Below, piece after piece: positions 48,210 through 55,496 of a stretch of 64,000 nt of DNA; position 1 is the first letter of the stretch; every line of letters starts with the position of its first letter. Position numbers and translations under genes: made by a program. A model generated the notes under the pieces. The model did no database searches, was not told the origin of the DNA, and saw only the letters and a list, made by a program, of their open reading frames with translations. This DNA comes from Chromohalobacter moromii (GTDB taxonomy: Bacteria; Pseudomonadota; Gammaproteobacteria; Pseudomonadales; Halomonadaceae). The stretch lies in NCBI RefSeq assembly GCF_023091865.1, contig NZ_JAHXDI010000001.1, forward strand, positions 1,178,001 through 1,242,000, written 5' to 3'.

Positions 48210-48856
48210 CGTGGCGCCTCCATGATGGCGGCGATGCGCTGACCGACATGCGCTAGATACTCCTCGATCAGTGGCCAGCGTGCGGCGTGCAAGCGTTGAT
48301 GAATCGTCGACTGCGCGCGCCCGAGGCGTTCTGCCAAGGCTTTCTGCGTTTCGGCATGCTGCAGTTGCCAGTACGTTACTTCGGCGGCGTTATGGGTCCA
48401 ACCCTGGATGGTGGCATCAGCGAAACGCGTCAACAGAGCCAGGGTGTCATCAGGCGCGGGCAATGACAGCGCAAAGCGCGTATCGCCCTCGCTCAAGGCA
48501 TCCAGAGCCTGGCCGGAGCGCACGTAGACCTCGCCATTGGCCGAGGCGAAACGTCCCGTTTCGGGTAAATGTCCCGGGCCGATGGCCACTGCGATGCGGG
48601 CGTCCCAGGTCTCGCGCCGAGAAGGGGAGTGCCGTATCAACGCGGCACGGGTCAGCACGGCAGCCGTCATGGCTTGCGCGGGTGAGCGCAAGGCGACTTG
48701 GAAGCCATCGCCACGGTAGCGATCCACGCATGCCCCGTATTGCGATGCTAAGAGCCCAAGCGCGCTTTCGAGCGCTTGATCGAGCCGCGTGTGATCATCG
48801 ATACGGCGTGACCCGACGATGTCGCCGGTCAGTACGCTGAGTGGGATTTCATCCAT
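48206..48856 (-). CDS. SatD-family protein: cyclase-like domain plus C-terminal HTH
   Basis: 216 residues. The N-terminal ~150 residues follow the class III nucleotidyl cyclase pattern: a beta-1 Asp in LTGDIVGSRR, a hairpin-type motif DRYRGDGFQVAL followed by an Ala-rich helix, then RIAVAIGPGHLPE and a GEVYVRSGQALDAL segment. The last ~60 residues contain a helix-turn-helix (TQKALAERLGRAQSTIHQRL). Such proteins are annotated SatD and often sit with DUF3307. The fold match is by eye. Function unknown; a ligand- or nucleotide-responsive autoregulator is plausible. A dyad lies just before its ATG and a LexA box about 110 bp upstream. Confidence 0.8.
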   Translation of the reverse strand: MDEIPLSVLTGDIVGSRRIDDHTRLDQALESALGLLASQYGACVDRYRGDGFQVALRSPAQAMTAAVLTRAALIRHSPSRRETWDARIAVAIGPGHLPETGRFASANGEVYVRSGQALDALSEGDTRFALSLPAPDDTLALLTRFADATIQGWTHNAAEVTYWQLQHAETQKALAERLGRAQSTIHQRLHAARWPLIEEYLAHVGQRIAAIMEAPR

Positions 48857-48860
48857 ATTT

Positions 48861-48880
48861 TATCGCCTTTTAATACGATA
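48861..48880. promoter_or_regulatory. dyad TATCG-N10-CGATA immediately before satD
   Basis: An inverted pair TATCG (48861-48865) and CGATA (48876-48880) centred 15 bp upstream of the satD ATG. It is a possible autoregulatory site for the HTH tail of SatD. Short and in AT-rich DNA, so chance is possible. Confidence 0.3.
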
Positions 48881-48967
48881 TTTGGCAATAATAGTAGAAT
48901 AATTATATAAGTCTAGCTAGTCGTAAAATGAATCGATTATTGAACTAAGCTAGAACGATATCCTGTA

Positions 48968-48987
48968 TACTGTAATTATATACAGTA
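48968..48987. promoter_or_regulatory. LexA (SOS) box
   Basis: TACTGTAATTATATACAGTA: CTGT-N8-ACAG with the full 20-bp consensus matched except for two central bases. It lies in the AT-rich gap between satD (-, start 112 bp away) and the 3' end of the GGDEF gene. On the + strand it directly follows a promoter-like TTGAAC-N18-TGTATA. Confidence 0.8.
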
Positions 48988-49053
48988 TTTTGGGCATGCC
49001 AACCCCGCAAGGGGCCACCGTGTCGGTGGAGCGAGGTTGTAATCAGGGGGCTG

Positions 49054-49980
49054 CTATCCGGCGTGGGTCTCAAGCGCTTCGACGGGTGACGAGAGCATAC
49101 GCGCCTGGGTGGTATTGCGGCCCTGGGCTTTGCAGGCATACAGGGCTTCATCGGCGCAGGCAATCATGTCGTCGATGTCTGCGCCGACGCCGGGAGGGCT
49201 CGTCACGACTCCCACGCTGACGGTCACGACGTTGGCGGTGGGCGAGTACTCATGCGGGATGCCCATGGCCTGGATCATGCCACGCATGGCATCGGCCAAG
49301 CGCCAGGCCTCTTGACTAGGGGTGTCGATGAGTAAGACGAGAAACTCCTCACCTCCCAAGCGAACGACGATATCCGTCTCACGACGGAAAGTATCGCGCA
49401 ATACGCCAGAGATCTGCACCAGACACTCGTCGCCGGCTGGGTGACCGTAGTAGTCGTTATAAGGTTTGAAATGGTCGACGTCCATCATCAACACTGACAC
49501 CGTACAGTCGAGACGCCGCGTCAGCGGTAGGGCGACATCGAGACGATTTTCCAGCATGCGGCGATTGCCCAGTTTCGTGAGCGGATCGATGAGCGATTGT
49601 TCCAGCAACTGGGCATTGTGTGCCTTGAGGTCCTCGACCAAGTGTTGAAACTGGCGTGCCAGCTCGCCGACTTCATCGCGGCGTTCGGTGAGGTAGGTCG
49701 TCATCATGAGGTGGGTATTGTCACCTTCATGCAGTCGACGCGCATGCTCCGCGAGCCGCCGCATGGGGTGTAAAAGGTCCCTTTCGATTCTCAGTAACAC
49801 CCAGCCTGCTGTCAGTGATATCAGCAATAGCAGCGCGATGATCTGTATGGGCCAGGACCAGTGTGCCTCACCGACTCCCCAGCCGAGCAGGCCGCTGCCC
49901 ATGAAGGCCAGCACACTCAGGCGCGCCCATCGCCCCTTGAAGATAAGTGGTTGTTTTCCCTGCATCGATATTATAGACAT
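49054..49980 (-). CDS. membrane-bound GGDEF diguanylate cyclase with HAMP domain
   Basis: 308 residues predicted to make c-di-GMP from two GTP. Two N-terminal membrane helices (about residues 18-38 and 45-63) are joined by a very short loop, so there is almost no periplasmic sensor. A HAMP segment (LLRIERDLLHPMRRLAEHARRL) and a coiled linker follow, then the catalytic domain with DPLTKLGNRRML, MMDVDHFKPYNDYYGH and signature RLGGEEFLVL. An inhibitory RxxD site (RETD) lies five residues before GGEEF, so product feedback is likely. The start is ATG 49980 or five codons later. Confidence 0.93.
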   Translation of the reverse strand: MSIISMQGKQPLIFKGRWARLSVLAFMGSGLLGWGVGEAHWSWPIQIIALLLLISLTAGWVLLRIERDLLHPMRRLAEHARRLHEGDNTHLMMTTYLTERRDEVGELARQFQHLVEDLKAHNAQLLEQSLIDPLTKLGNRRMLENRLDVALPLTRRLDCTVSVLMMDVDHFKPYNDYYGHPAGDECLVQISGVLRDTFRRETDIVVRLGGEEFLVLLIDTPSQEAWRLADAMRGMIQAMGIPHEYSPTANVVTVSVGVVTSPPGVGADIDDMIACADEALYACKAQGRNTTQARMLSSPVEALETHAG

Positions 49981-50078
49981 TAGTATCCATGCCGTTTTTT
50001 TATGAAGCGATTAGTCTAAACAGTCAGCTAATGTAAATAAAGTTATCTTATAAGTAAAATAAAATTAAATTTTGTGAT

Positions 50079-50092
50079 TTGATGCAGATCAT
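50079..50092. promoter_or_regulatory. FNR/Anr-like site upstream of GGDEF gene
   Basis: TTGAT-GCAG-ATCAT, one base from the FNR/Anr consensus TTGAT-N4-ATCAA, 99 bp upstream of the GGDEF start. AT-rich surroundings raise the chance of a random match. Confidence 0.3.
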
Positions 50093-50262
50093 TTTAAACA
50101 TGCGTTTGATGGAAGTGATATATCAAATGCAGTATTGAAGTTATGTTTTACTTTTAAAGTATCGGTTCAATCGCGTGGTAGAGAAGAAAGGCGAGGGTAG
50201 GCACGAGACAAGGCATGCGTGACATGCTCGGCCCGACGTGGCGTAGAGCATAGCGCATAACA

Positions 50263-50295
50263 TAAAAAACCCCGCTCCTGGGGAGCGGGGCAAAA
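50263..50295 (-). terminator. rho-independent terminator of the porin gene
   Basis: Stem CCCCGCTCC / GGAGCGGGG with a 3-base loop, flanked by A6 and A5 runs on +. On the minus strand this gives a hairpin followed by T6. It lies 24 bp past the porin stop. Confidence 0.9.
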
Positions 50296-50318
50296 ACGTC
50301 AGCTAGTCAAGAAGGCTC

Positions 50319-51635
50319 TTAGAAGTTGAAGCCGAAGTTGGTCTGCAGGCTGGTGTGCCAGTCGCCGTCGGTCGGCGAACCGAAGTAGCCGAGGGCGTTC
50401 TTGTTGGCAATGACACTGAACCAGGCGTAGTAAGGACCGGCGGTCACTTTCATGCCCAGGTCGTTGAGCATCGGATCGTCGACATTACCGAACCCACCAG
50501 GGTTAGAAGTGGTGCTTGGAGCGTAATCGCCTTCGGGGCTGACATAGCTAAAGTCGTTGTAGAAATAGAGGTTGTCGATGTCACCCCAGTCGACGTTCAT
50601 GCTGTACGCCAGGCTGGCGGAGTACATCTGGCCTTCGGCGGGGATCAGGTAATTGAAGCCGAATGCGCCGATTTGCATGGCATTATCAGAGATACTGCTA
50701 TTCGCCGGGTTCTCGGCATCGTATTCGTAGGCGGTGGCCTGCAACAGCGTATACCAGTTGCCGTAGCTGCCATTCAAGCCCACGGCGGCTTGCCAGTTGC
50801 TGCCACTGTCGTTGGTCTGGTTATTGTAGAGCTGACCGCCCTTAACCGAGAAGTTGATCTCGGTGGTGTAGTCGGTTCCCTGGCCGAAGGTGTAGGCGAC
50901 ACGGCCGGCAAGCTGATTCTCGGCGGTGTTGCCTTGAGCACTCTCACCGACCGGATTGGCACCGTAGTGCTCGTTGTCGTCACCCAACTGGTCGCTCTTG
51001 AAGAAGGCCAGCGAGGTGTCCCAGGCGCCCTGGCTGTGATCCCACTTGATACCGGCGTTCTGGTTGTCGTTGAAACCGGAGAGATACGGCAGGGTGCCGT
51101 ACCAGCCGAGGTAACCGTAATCCATGTTGCCGAACGGCGTCTGGACCAGACCCACCTTGACGGTATCGTTTTCGCTGGCTTGGTAACCCATCCAGCCGCT
51201 CTTCAGGAACTGGTAGCCGTCGTAGAAGCGATAATCGAACCCGTAGAGGAAGTTGCCGTGCTCACCGTTGAGGGCGAGGACGAACTTGCCGAAGTTCATG
51301 TCACCGGCTTTGTCTTTATTGGCCTGGTCCCAGTCGTTGTAGCTCGCGTTGAGCTGGAGCGTACCGCTGATCTGCGAGTTCTGGATCGAGTCGATCAGTG
51401 AGCGGTTTTCTTCGGCAAGCTCACGCGTCTCTGAGGTAGCCTGGCCGCTGTCGGCGGTCGCGGTCGACTGCTGAGCATCGAGTTGCTGCTCCATGCGCTC
51501 GACTTGTGCGCGCAGAGCATCCAACTGACGCTGCATGGCTTCGGTGTCTTGTTGTGCCAATGCCGGTGCAGCAAAAGCCAGTGTGCCGGTAACGCCCATG
51601 GCGAGGCCGGCTGCCTTGAATGATAGTTGTGCCAC
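50319..51635 (-). CDS. outer-membrane porin with N-terminal coiled coil
   Basis: 438 residues. A signal peptide is cut near PALA|QQ, then comes a short coiled coil (EAMQRQLDALRAQVERMEQQL), then a beta-barrel-like region rich in Tyr/Gly/Asn with alternating strands (FLYGFDYRFYDGYQFLKSGW, VKVGLVQTPFGNMDYG) and a C-terminal Phe (QTNFGFNF), as expected for BAM substrates. The GTG start at 51635 is supported by GGAG six bases upstream and begins the signal peptide; an upstream ATG gives a non-signal N-terminus. The coiled-coil-plus-barrel layout recalls DcaP/OprP-like trimeric porins; substrate unknown. Confidence 0.88.
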   Translation of the reverse strand: MAQLSFKAAGLAMGVTGTLAFAAPALAQQDTEAMQRQLDALRAQVERMEQQLDAQQSTATADSGQATSETRELAEENRSLIDSIQNSQISGTLQLNASYNDWDQANKDKAGDMNFGKFVLALNGEHGNFLYGFDYRFYDGYQFLKSGWMGYQASENDTVKVGLVQTPFGNMDYGYLGWYGTLPYLSGFNDNQNAGIKWDHSQGAWDTSLAFFKSDQLGDDNEHYGANPVGESAQGNTAENQLAGRVAYTFGQGTDYTTEINFSVKGGQLYNNQTNDSGSNWQAAVGLNGSYGNWYTLLQATAYEYDAENPANSSISDNAMQIGAFGFNYLIPAEGQMYSASLAYSMNVDWGDIDNLYFYNDFSYVSPEGDYAPSTTSNPGGFGNVDDPMLNDLGMKVTAGPYYAWFSVIANKNALGYFGSPTDGDWHTSLQTNFGFNF

Positions 51636-52090
51636 TTTTTTCTCCGTTTCCTGCTTAGGGTCGTGAGTCGTCGGATGGGCTGGGTAGCCCTTTGCGAACT
51701 GACGCCAGGAAACCCTGAACCGCGTGCTTGAAATGAGCACACAACGCCATGCCATACACGAAGACGCGCCCCCTGAAAGCGAGGACGGTTCCCATGCTTC
51801 GCGAGCCATGCGTTGGAGATGATTCAGGCGTTCCCTTGATTGCCTTTATTTTCATTATGAGCAGTATCATACCTAAATCTTGCCGTTACATAAATAGGTG
51901 TTATGGAATGGCGGGGGAATCCCCGTGTGAGCGCTTATGAAGGGCGCCGGAGGGATCTCGCAATGGGGGGGCGAGGGCTAGTGAGATGACGCTGAGGGCC
52001 CAATTGACGATAATGTCCCACCAACGCCCGGTGAAAGGCAGGGCGAGTATGGTGAGGAAGTCAGTAGACAAAAGGGACAAGGAGAACGAG
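51636..52090. other. 455-bp divergent intergenic region, porin to small lipoprotein
   Basis: Should contain the porin promoter, probably in the AT-rich stretch 51840-51905, and that of the small lipoprotein. Short frames within it have no family character or ribosome sites. No RNA gene recognised. Confidence 0.55.
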
Positions 52091-52291
52091 ATGCGCCAAG
52101 TCTGGCTAATGGCGATTCTAGTAGGCGGTATCGGAGCAAGCGTGTCGGCGTGCAGTTACACACCCGCGCGTATCGACCCCGAGCCCGTTGTTGAAGTCGG
52201 TGATGGACACCATGACCACGATGAGCGACATGAGCATGGGCATGGCGGTGATTTCTGTCCGCCCGGGCAAGCCAAGAAAGGCAACTGCTGA
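52091..52291 (+). CDS. small His-rich lipoprotein with CPPGQAKKG motif
   Basis: 66 residues. The signal segment VWLMAILVGGIGASVSAC ends in a lipobox (SVSAC), so it is a lipoprotein. The mature part is tiny: HHDHDERHEHGHGG followed by FCPPGQAKKGNC. The CPPGxAKKG ending occurs in many small proteobacterial envelope proteins of unknown role. Start 52091 has AAGGAG seven bases upstream, a much better site than an in-frame start at 51986. The His cluster suggests metal binding. Not otherwise recognised. Confidence 0.75.
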   Translation: MRQVWLMAILVGGIGASVSACSYTPARIDPEPVVEVGDGHHDHDERHEHGHGGDFCPPGQAKKGNC

Positions 52292-52612
52292 AGCGCCATT
52301 AAAAGCGCCCGCGCGATCATTTCATGATGACCGTTCCCTGCATCATAAAGACGCCATGGCCGATCATCTCGGCCATGGCGTAATATTTAGCGCTCCTTTG
52401 GCGTCTTCCTGACGCACCGGCGCTTGCCGGTTCCCGTGAGCCTCCTCGCCCAGCATGCGTCCCTAACGCGCTTAACGACAGTGTCCTTTGTCTGACGAGC
52501 AATGATTCGGTGCTTCGCAAAACCATGCATCGTCACTGCTTGTTGTACGCAGGCTCTGTGACAAAGTCGCGTCACGGATATGACGTTTATATGGCTACTT
52601 GTCATGGCCGCG
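52292..52612. other. 321-bp intergenic region up to the IS element
   Basis: Contains a strong 13-bp hairpin at 52351-52381 and otherwise nothing convincing. It ends with the GCG target duplication of the IS element. Confidence 0.6.
52351..52381. terminator. 13-bp perfect hairpin after the small lipoprotein
   Basis: ACGCCATGGCCGA / TCGGCCATGGCGT with loop TCATC. No T tract follows on +. It is probably the transcript end of the lipoprotein gene. Confidence 0.5.
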
Positions 52613-52644
52613 TGGACTTCCCCCAAAAAAGTGGACACGCGCCA

Positions 52645-53535
52645 TCAGTGCAAATCCTCAAATTCCAGCGGCGTCCTGTAACCAAGGCTGCTGTGGAGCC
52701 GTTGGGTGTTATAAAAGCCTTCAATATAGCGATTTATATGTTTCCGTAATTGCCGCATCGTCACGAAACTGGTGGCGTGCAGCAATTCTCCCTTCAACGT
52801 CTTGAAGAAGGACTCAACCTCGGCGTTGTCCGTGCATTGGCCCGGGCGGTTCATGCTGTGACGTACCCGATGCTGTTTTAGCAATCGTTGCGTCTTTTGG
52901 GCCCGGTATTCGATACCTCGATCCGTGTGAAGCAATAATCCAGCAGCGGGACGCCGCAATTCGAAAGCCTCTCGCAGGGTCGCTCTGGAGAAATCCGCAC
53001 TCAGTCTCTCACCCAATCGCCAGCTCAGCACTCGACGCGAGAACAGATCCAGCACCACCGCCAGGAAGACGTATTTCGAACCCAGCTTGATGTAGGTGAC
53101 GTCGCTGCTCCACTGCTGATCGACAGCGTCCGGTGCGGAGGCTTCCAAACGGTGATTGGGCAGCGCTTTCAGCTCATGACGGCGCCTCGCCAAGCGCCGG
53201 TAGACACGGGAAACACGCGCCCTCATTCCCCATTGCTGCATCACCTTCGCAACCCGGTTTTCACCTACCGTGACGCCCTCACGGCGCAACGCTTGATAAA
53301 CCCGTGGACTGCCATATCGTCCCCCGCTGTCATCGTAGATCTTGCGGATCTGGGACAACAGCACAGCCTGCTCGGACATTCGTTTGCTTGGCTTTCGGTT
53401 GACCCAGGCGTAGTAGCCGGAGCGTGAAATGCTCAGGTGCTGGCAAAGCGACTTTACGCTGTATCGTTGCCGGTGTTTCCAGACGAACCGGAACGCTTCC
53501 GTCGTTCCTCGGCCTGAAAACGTTGAAACTTTTTT
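52645..53535 (-). CDS. IS3-family transposase OrfB (DDE catalytic part)
   Basis: Catalytic half of the transposase, read in the -1 frame from the slippery site. The first codons give KVSTFSGRGTTEAF, then LCQHLSISRSGYYAWVNRKP; an internal ATG at 53379 starts MSEQAVLLSQIRKIYDD. The rve-type integrase core has Asp in WSSDVTYIKL, Asp in LLHTDRGIEY and Glu in DNAEVESFFKTLKGEL, a complete D-D-35-E set. It ends NTQRLHSSLGYRTPLEFE. Made as an OrfAB fusion after -1 frameshifting; no premature stop, so probably active. Confidence 0.92.
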   Translation of the reverse strand, partial: KKVSTFSGRGTTEAFRFVWKHRQRYSVKSLCQHLSISRSGYYAWVNRKPSKRMSEQAVLLSQIRKIYDDSGGRYGSPRVYQALRREGVTVGENRVAKVMQQWGMRARVSRVYRRLARRRHELKALPNHRLEASAPDAVDQQWSSDVTYIKLGSKYVFLAVVLDLFSRRVLSWRLGERLSADFSRATLREAFELRRPAAGLLLHTDRGIEYRAQKTQRLLKQHRVRHSMNRPGQCTDNAEVESFFKTLKGELLHATSFVTMRQLRKHINRYIEGFYNTQRLHSSLGYRTPLEFEDLH

Positions 53536-53825
53536 AGGACATCGTTTTCCTCCTCAAGCTCCGCAATCCGGCGTTTGAGGCGGGTGAGTTCATCCTGCTC
53601 CCTGACCTTTTCCTTGGCCTCGGCAGGCGCTTTCTTGACCCGTTTCATGGCAAATTTTCCCTCTCGGTACTCCTTTCGCCAGCGTGACAGCATGAACGGG
53701 TGAATATCCAGCGCTTCCGCGACCCCTTGGACGCTTCGGTGAGCCTGATGGCTCCACTCGACCGCCTTCACCTTGAACTCAGTGCTGTAACGTTGCGTTT
53801 TCTTCCCCGTGATGATTGCGGGCAT
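53454..53825 (-). CDS. IS3-family transposase OrfA (HTH part)
   Basis: 123 residues: helix-turn-helix (YSTEFKVKAVEWSHQAHR, VAEALDIHPFMLSRWRKEYREG) and a leucine-zipper region (LTRLKRRIAELEEENDVLKKF) for dimerisation and end binding. The slippery heptamer AAAAAAG lies within its LKKF codons. Without frameshifting it ends after a short tail GSSGNTGNDTA. Confidence 0.93.
   Translation of the reverse strand: MPAIITGKKTQRYSTEFKVKAVEWSHQAHRSVQGVAEALDIHPFMLSRWRKEYREGKFAMKRVKKAPAEAKEKVREQDELTRLKRRIAELEEENDVLKKFQRFQAEERRKRSGSSGNTGNDTA
53529..53535 (-). other. -1 programmed frameshift site of the IS
   Basis: The heptamer A-AAA-AAG (minus strand) at the orfA/orfB overlap. Shifting one base back here links OrfA to the frame that encodes the DDE domain, the usual IS3 arrangement. 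Confidence 0.85.
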
Positions 53826-53968
53826 CGGTTTTCTCCTCCGTGGGAGTTATCGATGCGTGTCTACTAAACCGGGGGAAGTCCAGCGTCCGATAGCCGCTTC
53901 TGTTAGAATCCCGCACTTTTGATACAACACATTCCATTCAACACAACACACTCAATGGGAACACGGCA

Positions 53969-55315
53969 ATGAATGCGGTTATTTTGGCCGTTCTGGTCAT
54001 GGTGGGGCTCGCATTGGCGCGAGTATCGGTAGTGTTTGCGCTTATCGTGGGCGCTTTGGTGGGCGGTTTGGTCGGCGGTCTGGGGCTCGAGGATACGTTG
54101 GCCGCGTTCAACGATGGTGTGGGAGGCGGCGCCAAGGTCGCACTGGCCTACGCAACGCTGGGAGCGTTCGCAGTGGCGATTTCACGCTCAGGACTCCCCG
54201 ACTTATTGGCTCAGCGGTTGATTCGTCTGCTCGGACACGAAGCGTCATATAAACGCCAATCGGCGGTGAAATACATCCTGCTCGTGGCGTTGCTATTGGT
54301 GGCGATTTCCTCGCAGAACCTGATTCCCGTGCATATTGCCTTCATTCCCATTCTGGTTCCGCCGCTGCTCAAGATAATGAATCCCCTGCGTCTGGATCGA
54401 CGCATGGTGGCTTGCGTGCTGACCTTTGGCCTAACGGCGCCTTATATGCTGTTACCGGTCGGCTTCGGGGCGATATTCCTCAACGATATCTTGTTGGCCA
54501 ACATCAACTCGGCGGGTGAGGCCGTGGGACTCGAAGTAACGCGTGGCATGGTGCCGCTAGCGATGGGCATTCCGGTCGCGGGTATGGCGTTGGGGCTCTT
54601 GGTGGCTGTGTTCTATTCTTATCGTAAGCCGCGTGATTATGAAGCGCGCGACGTCGTGACGAGTAACGTCCCGCATCATTCCAGTGAGGTTAGTCTCCAT
54701 ACTCGCGGACTGGTCATGGCCGTCGTGGCAATCGTCGCCGCCTTGTCGATTCAACTTTATAGCGGCTCGATGATCATGGGCGGGCTCGTTGGTTTTGCTC
54801 TATTGTCGCTGGGCGGTATCTTCAAGTGGCGTGAAGCCGATGATCTATTCACCAGTGGAATGCGCATGATGGCGCTGATTGGCTTTATTATGATCACGGC
54901 GGCGGGATTTGCCTCGGTCATGCAAGCCACGGGCGAAATCGACACGCTGGTCGAAAACGCCTTCGCCATTATCGGCGACAATCAAGGGCTCGCCGCGTTG
55001 ATCATGCTATTAGTGGGCTTGTTCATCACGCTGGGGATCGGCTCGTCGTTTTCGACGATTCCTATCATCGCTGCGATCTACGTCCCGCTAGCCATGCAGT
55101 TCGGTTTCTCGCCCATGGCCACGGTGGCCCTGGTAGGCACTGCTGCTGCACTAGGCGATGCCGGTTCTCCGGCGTCCGATTCGACGCTTGGGCCGACCTC
55201 GGGGCTCAATGTGGACCGCCAACACGACCATATTTGGGACTCGGTCGTCCCTACCTTCATTCATTACAACATCCCGCTCATCGCCTTCGGATGGCTAGCG
55301 GCAATGTGGCTTTAA
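53969..55315 (+). CDS. Na+/H+ antiporter family protein (YuiF-like)
   Basis: 448-residue inner-membrane protein with about 12 hydrophobic helices, of the small NhaC-related antiporter family that includes Bacillus YuiF. Typical blocks are [45 protein letters not shown], and the C-terminal [22 protein letters not shown] with [12 protein letters not shown]. Likely exchanges sodium (or an organic ion) for protons, which would suit a halophile; the substrate is inferred from family. The start has only a weak ribosome site. The IS ends 86 bp upstream, so its promoter may be affected. Confidence 0.87.
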   Translation: MNAVILAVLVMVGLALARVSVVFALIVGALVGGLVGGLGLEDTLAAFNDGVGGGAKVALAYATLGAFAVAISRSGLPDLLAQRLIRLLGHEASYKRQSAVKYILLVALLLVAISSQNLIPVHIAFIPILVPPLLKIMNPLRLDRRMVACVLTFGLTAPYMLLPVGFGAIFLNDILLANINSAGEAVGLEVTRGMVPLAMGIPVAGMALGLLVAVFYSYRKPRDYEARDVVTSNVPHHSSEVSLHTRGLVMAVVAIVAALSIQLYSGSMIMGGLVGFALLSLGGIFKWREADDLFTSGMRMMALIGFIMITAAGFASVMQATGEIDTLVENAFAIIGDNQGLAALIMLLVGLFITLGIGSSFSTIPIIAAIYVPLAMQFGFSPMATVALVGTAAALGDAGSPASDSTLGPTSGLNVDRQHDHIWDSVVPTFIHYNIPLIAFGWLAAMWL

Positions 55316-55351
55316 ATGGGCATGCTGCTTAGCAGGTGTGACCTGATAATG

Positions 55352-55375
55352 TCGCTTTCGCTTGCTTGAAAGCGA
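55352..55375 (+). terminator. hairpin after the antiporter gene
   Basis: TCGCTTTC / GAAAGCGA, 8-bp perfect stem with an 8-base loop, 36 bp past the stop. No clear T tract. Confidence 0.45.
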
Positions 55376-55435
55376 AATAACGGAAAATTTGAAAGGCGAA
55401 GGTTGCGTTAGGTTAAATAAAAACGAAGACGGGAC

Positions 55436-55464
55436 TTGGCAATAAGCGAATAAATGGCGATAAT
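55436..55464 (+). promoter_or_regulatory. sigma-70 promoter of mvaT
   Basis: TTGGCA, 17-bp spacer, GATAAT: one or two mismatches from consensus with ideal spacing, 32 bp before the mvaT ATG. Confidence 0.7.
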
Positions 55465-55496
55465 ATGGACACATCCCAACTGCCTAGAGGTAAAGA

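Larger units (their letters stand above)
49981..50318. other. 338-bp AT-rich intergenic region, GGDEF gene to porin
   Basis: Markedly AT-rich from about 49990 to 50160. Holds the presumed GGDEF promoter, an FNR/Anr-like site and the porin terminator. A TTTGAT-N11-ATCAAA dyad lies at 50105-50127. No ORF or RNA gene was recognised. Confidence 0.6.
52613..53882 (-). mobile_element. IS3-family insertion sequence, complete (1270 bp)
   Basis: Terminal inverted repeats begin TGGACTTCCCCC at both ends and continue with matching AGTGGACACGC / AGTAGACACGC; ends are at 52613 and 53882. The flanks carry a 3-bp direct repeat GCG (52610-52612 and 53883-53885), the target duplication expected for IS3. Two overlapping minus-strand frames (orfA, orfB) are joined by an AAAAAAG slippery site. 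It looks intact and recent. It separates the small lipoprotein from the antiporter gene. Confidence 0.95.

Noticed and set aside
48990-49220. 76-codon + strand frame just after the LexA box
   Set aside because: Mostly antisense to the GGDEF 3' end, Arg/Cys-rich, no ribosome site. Kept only as a possible remnant in the findings, not as a gene.
50355-51401. 348-codon + strand frame antisense to the porin
   Set aside because: Mirror of the porin's codon bias, with no recognisable domain; the minus strand has signal peptide, barrel pattern and terminator.
52317-52638. Short minus-strand frames between the small lipoprotein and the IS
   Set aside because: No ribosome sites or family character; one runs across the hairpin and another crosses into the IS end.
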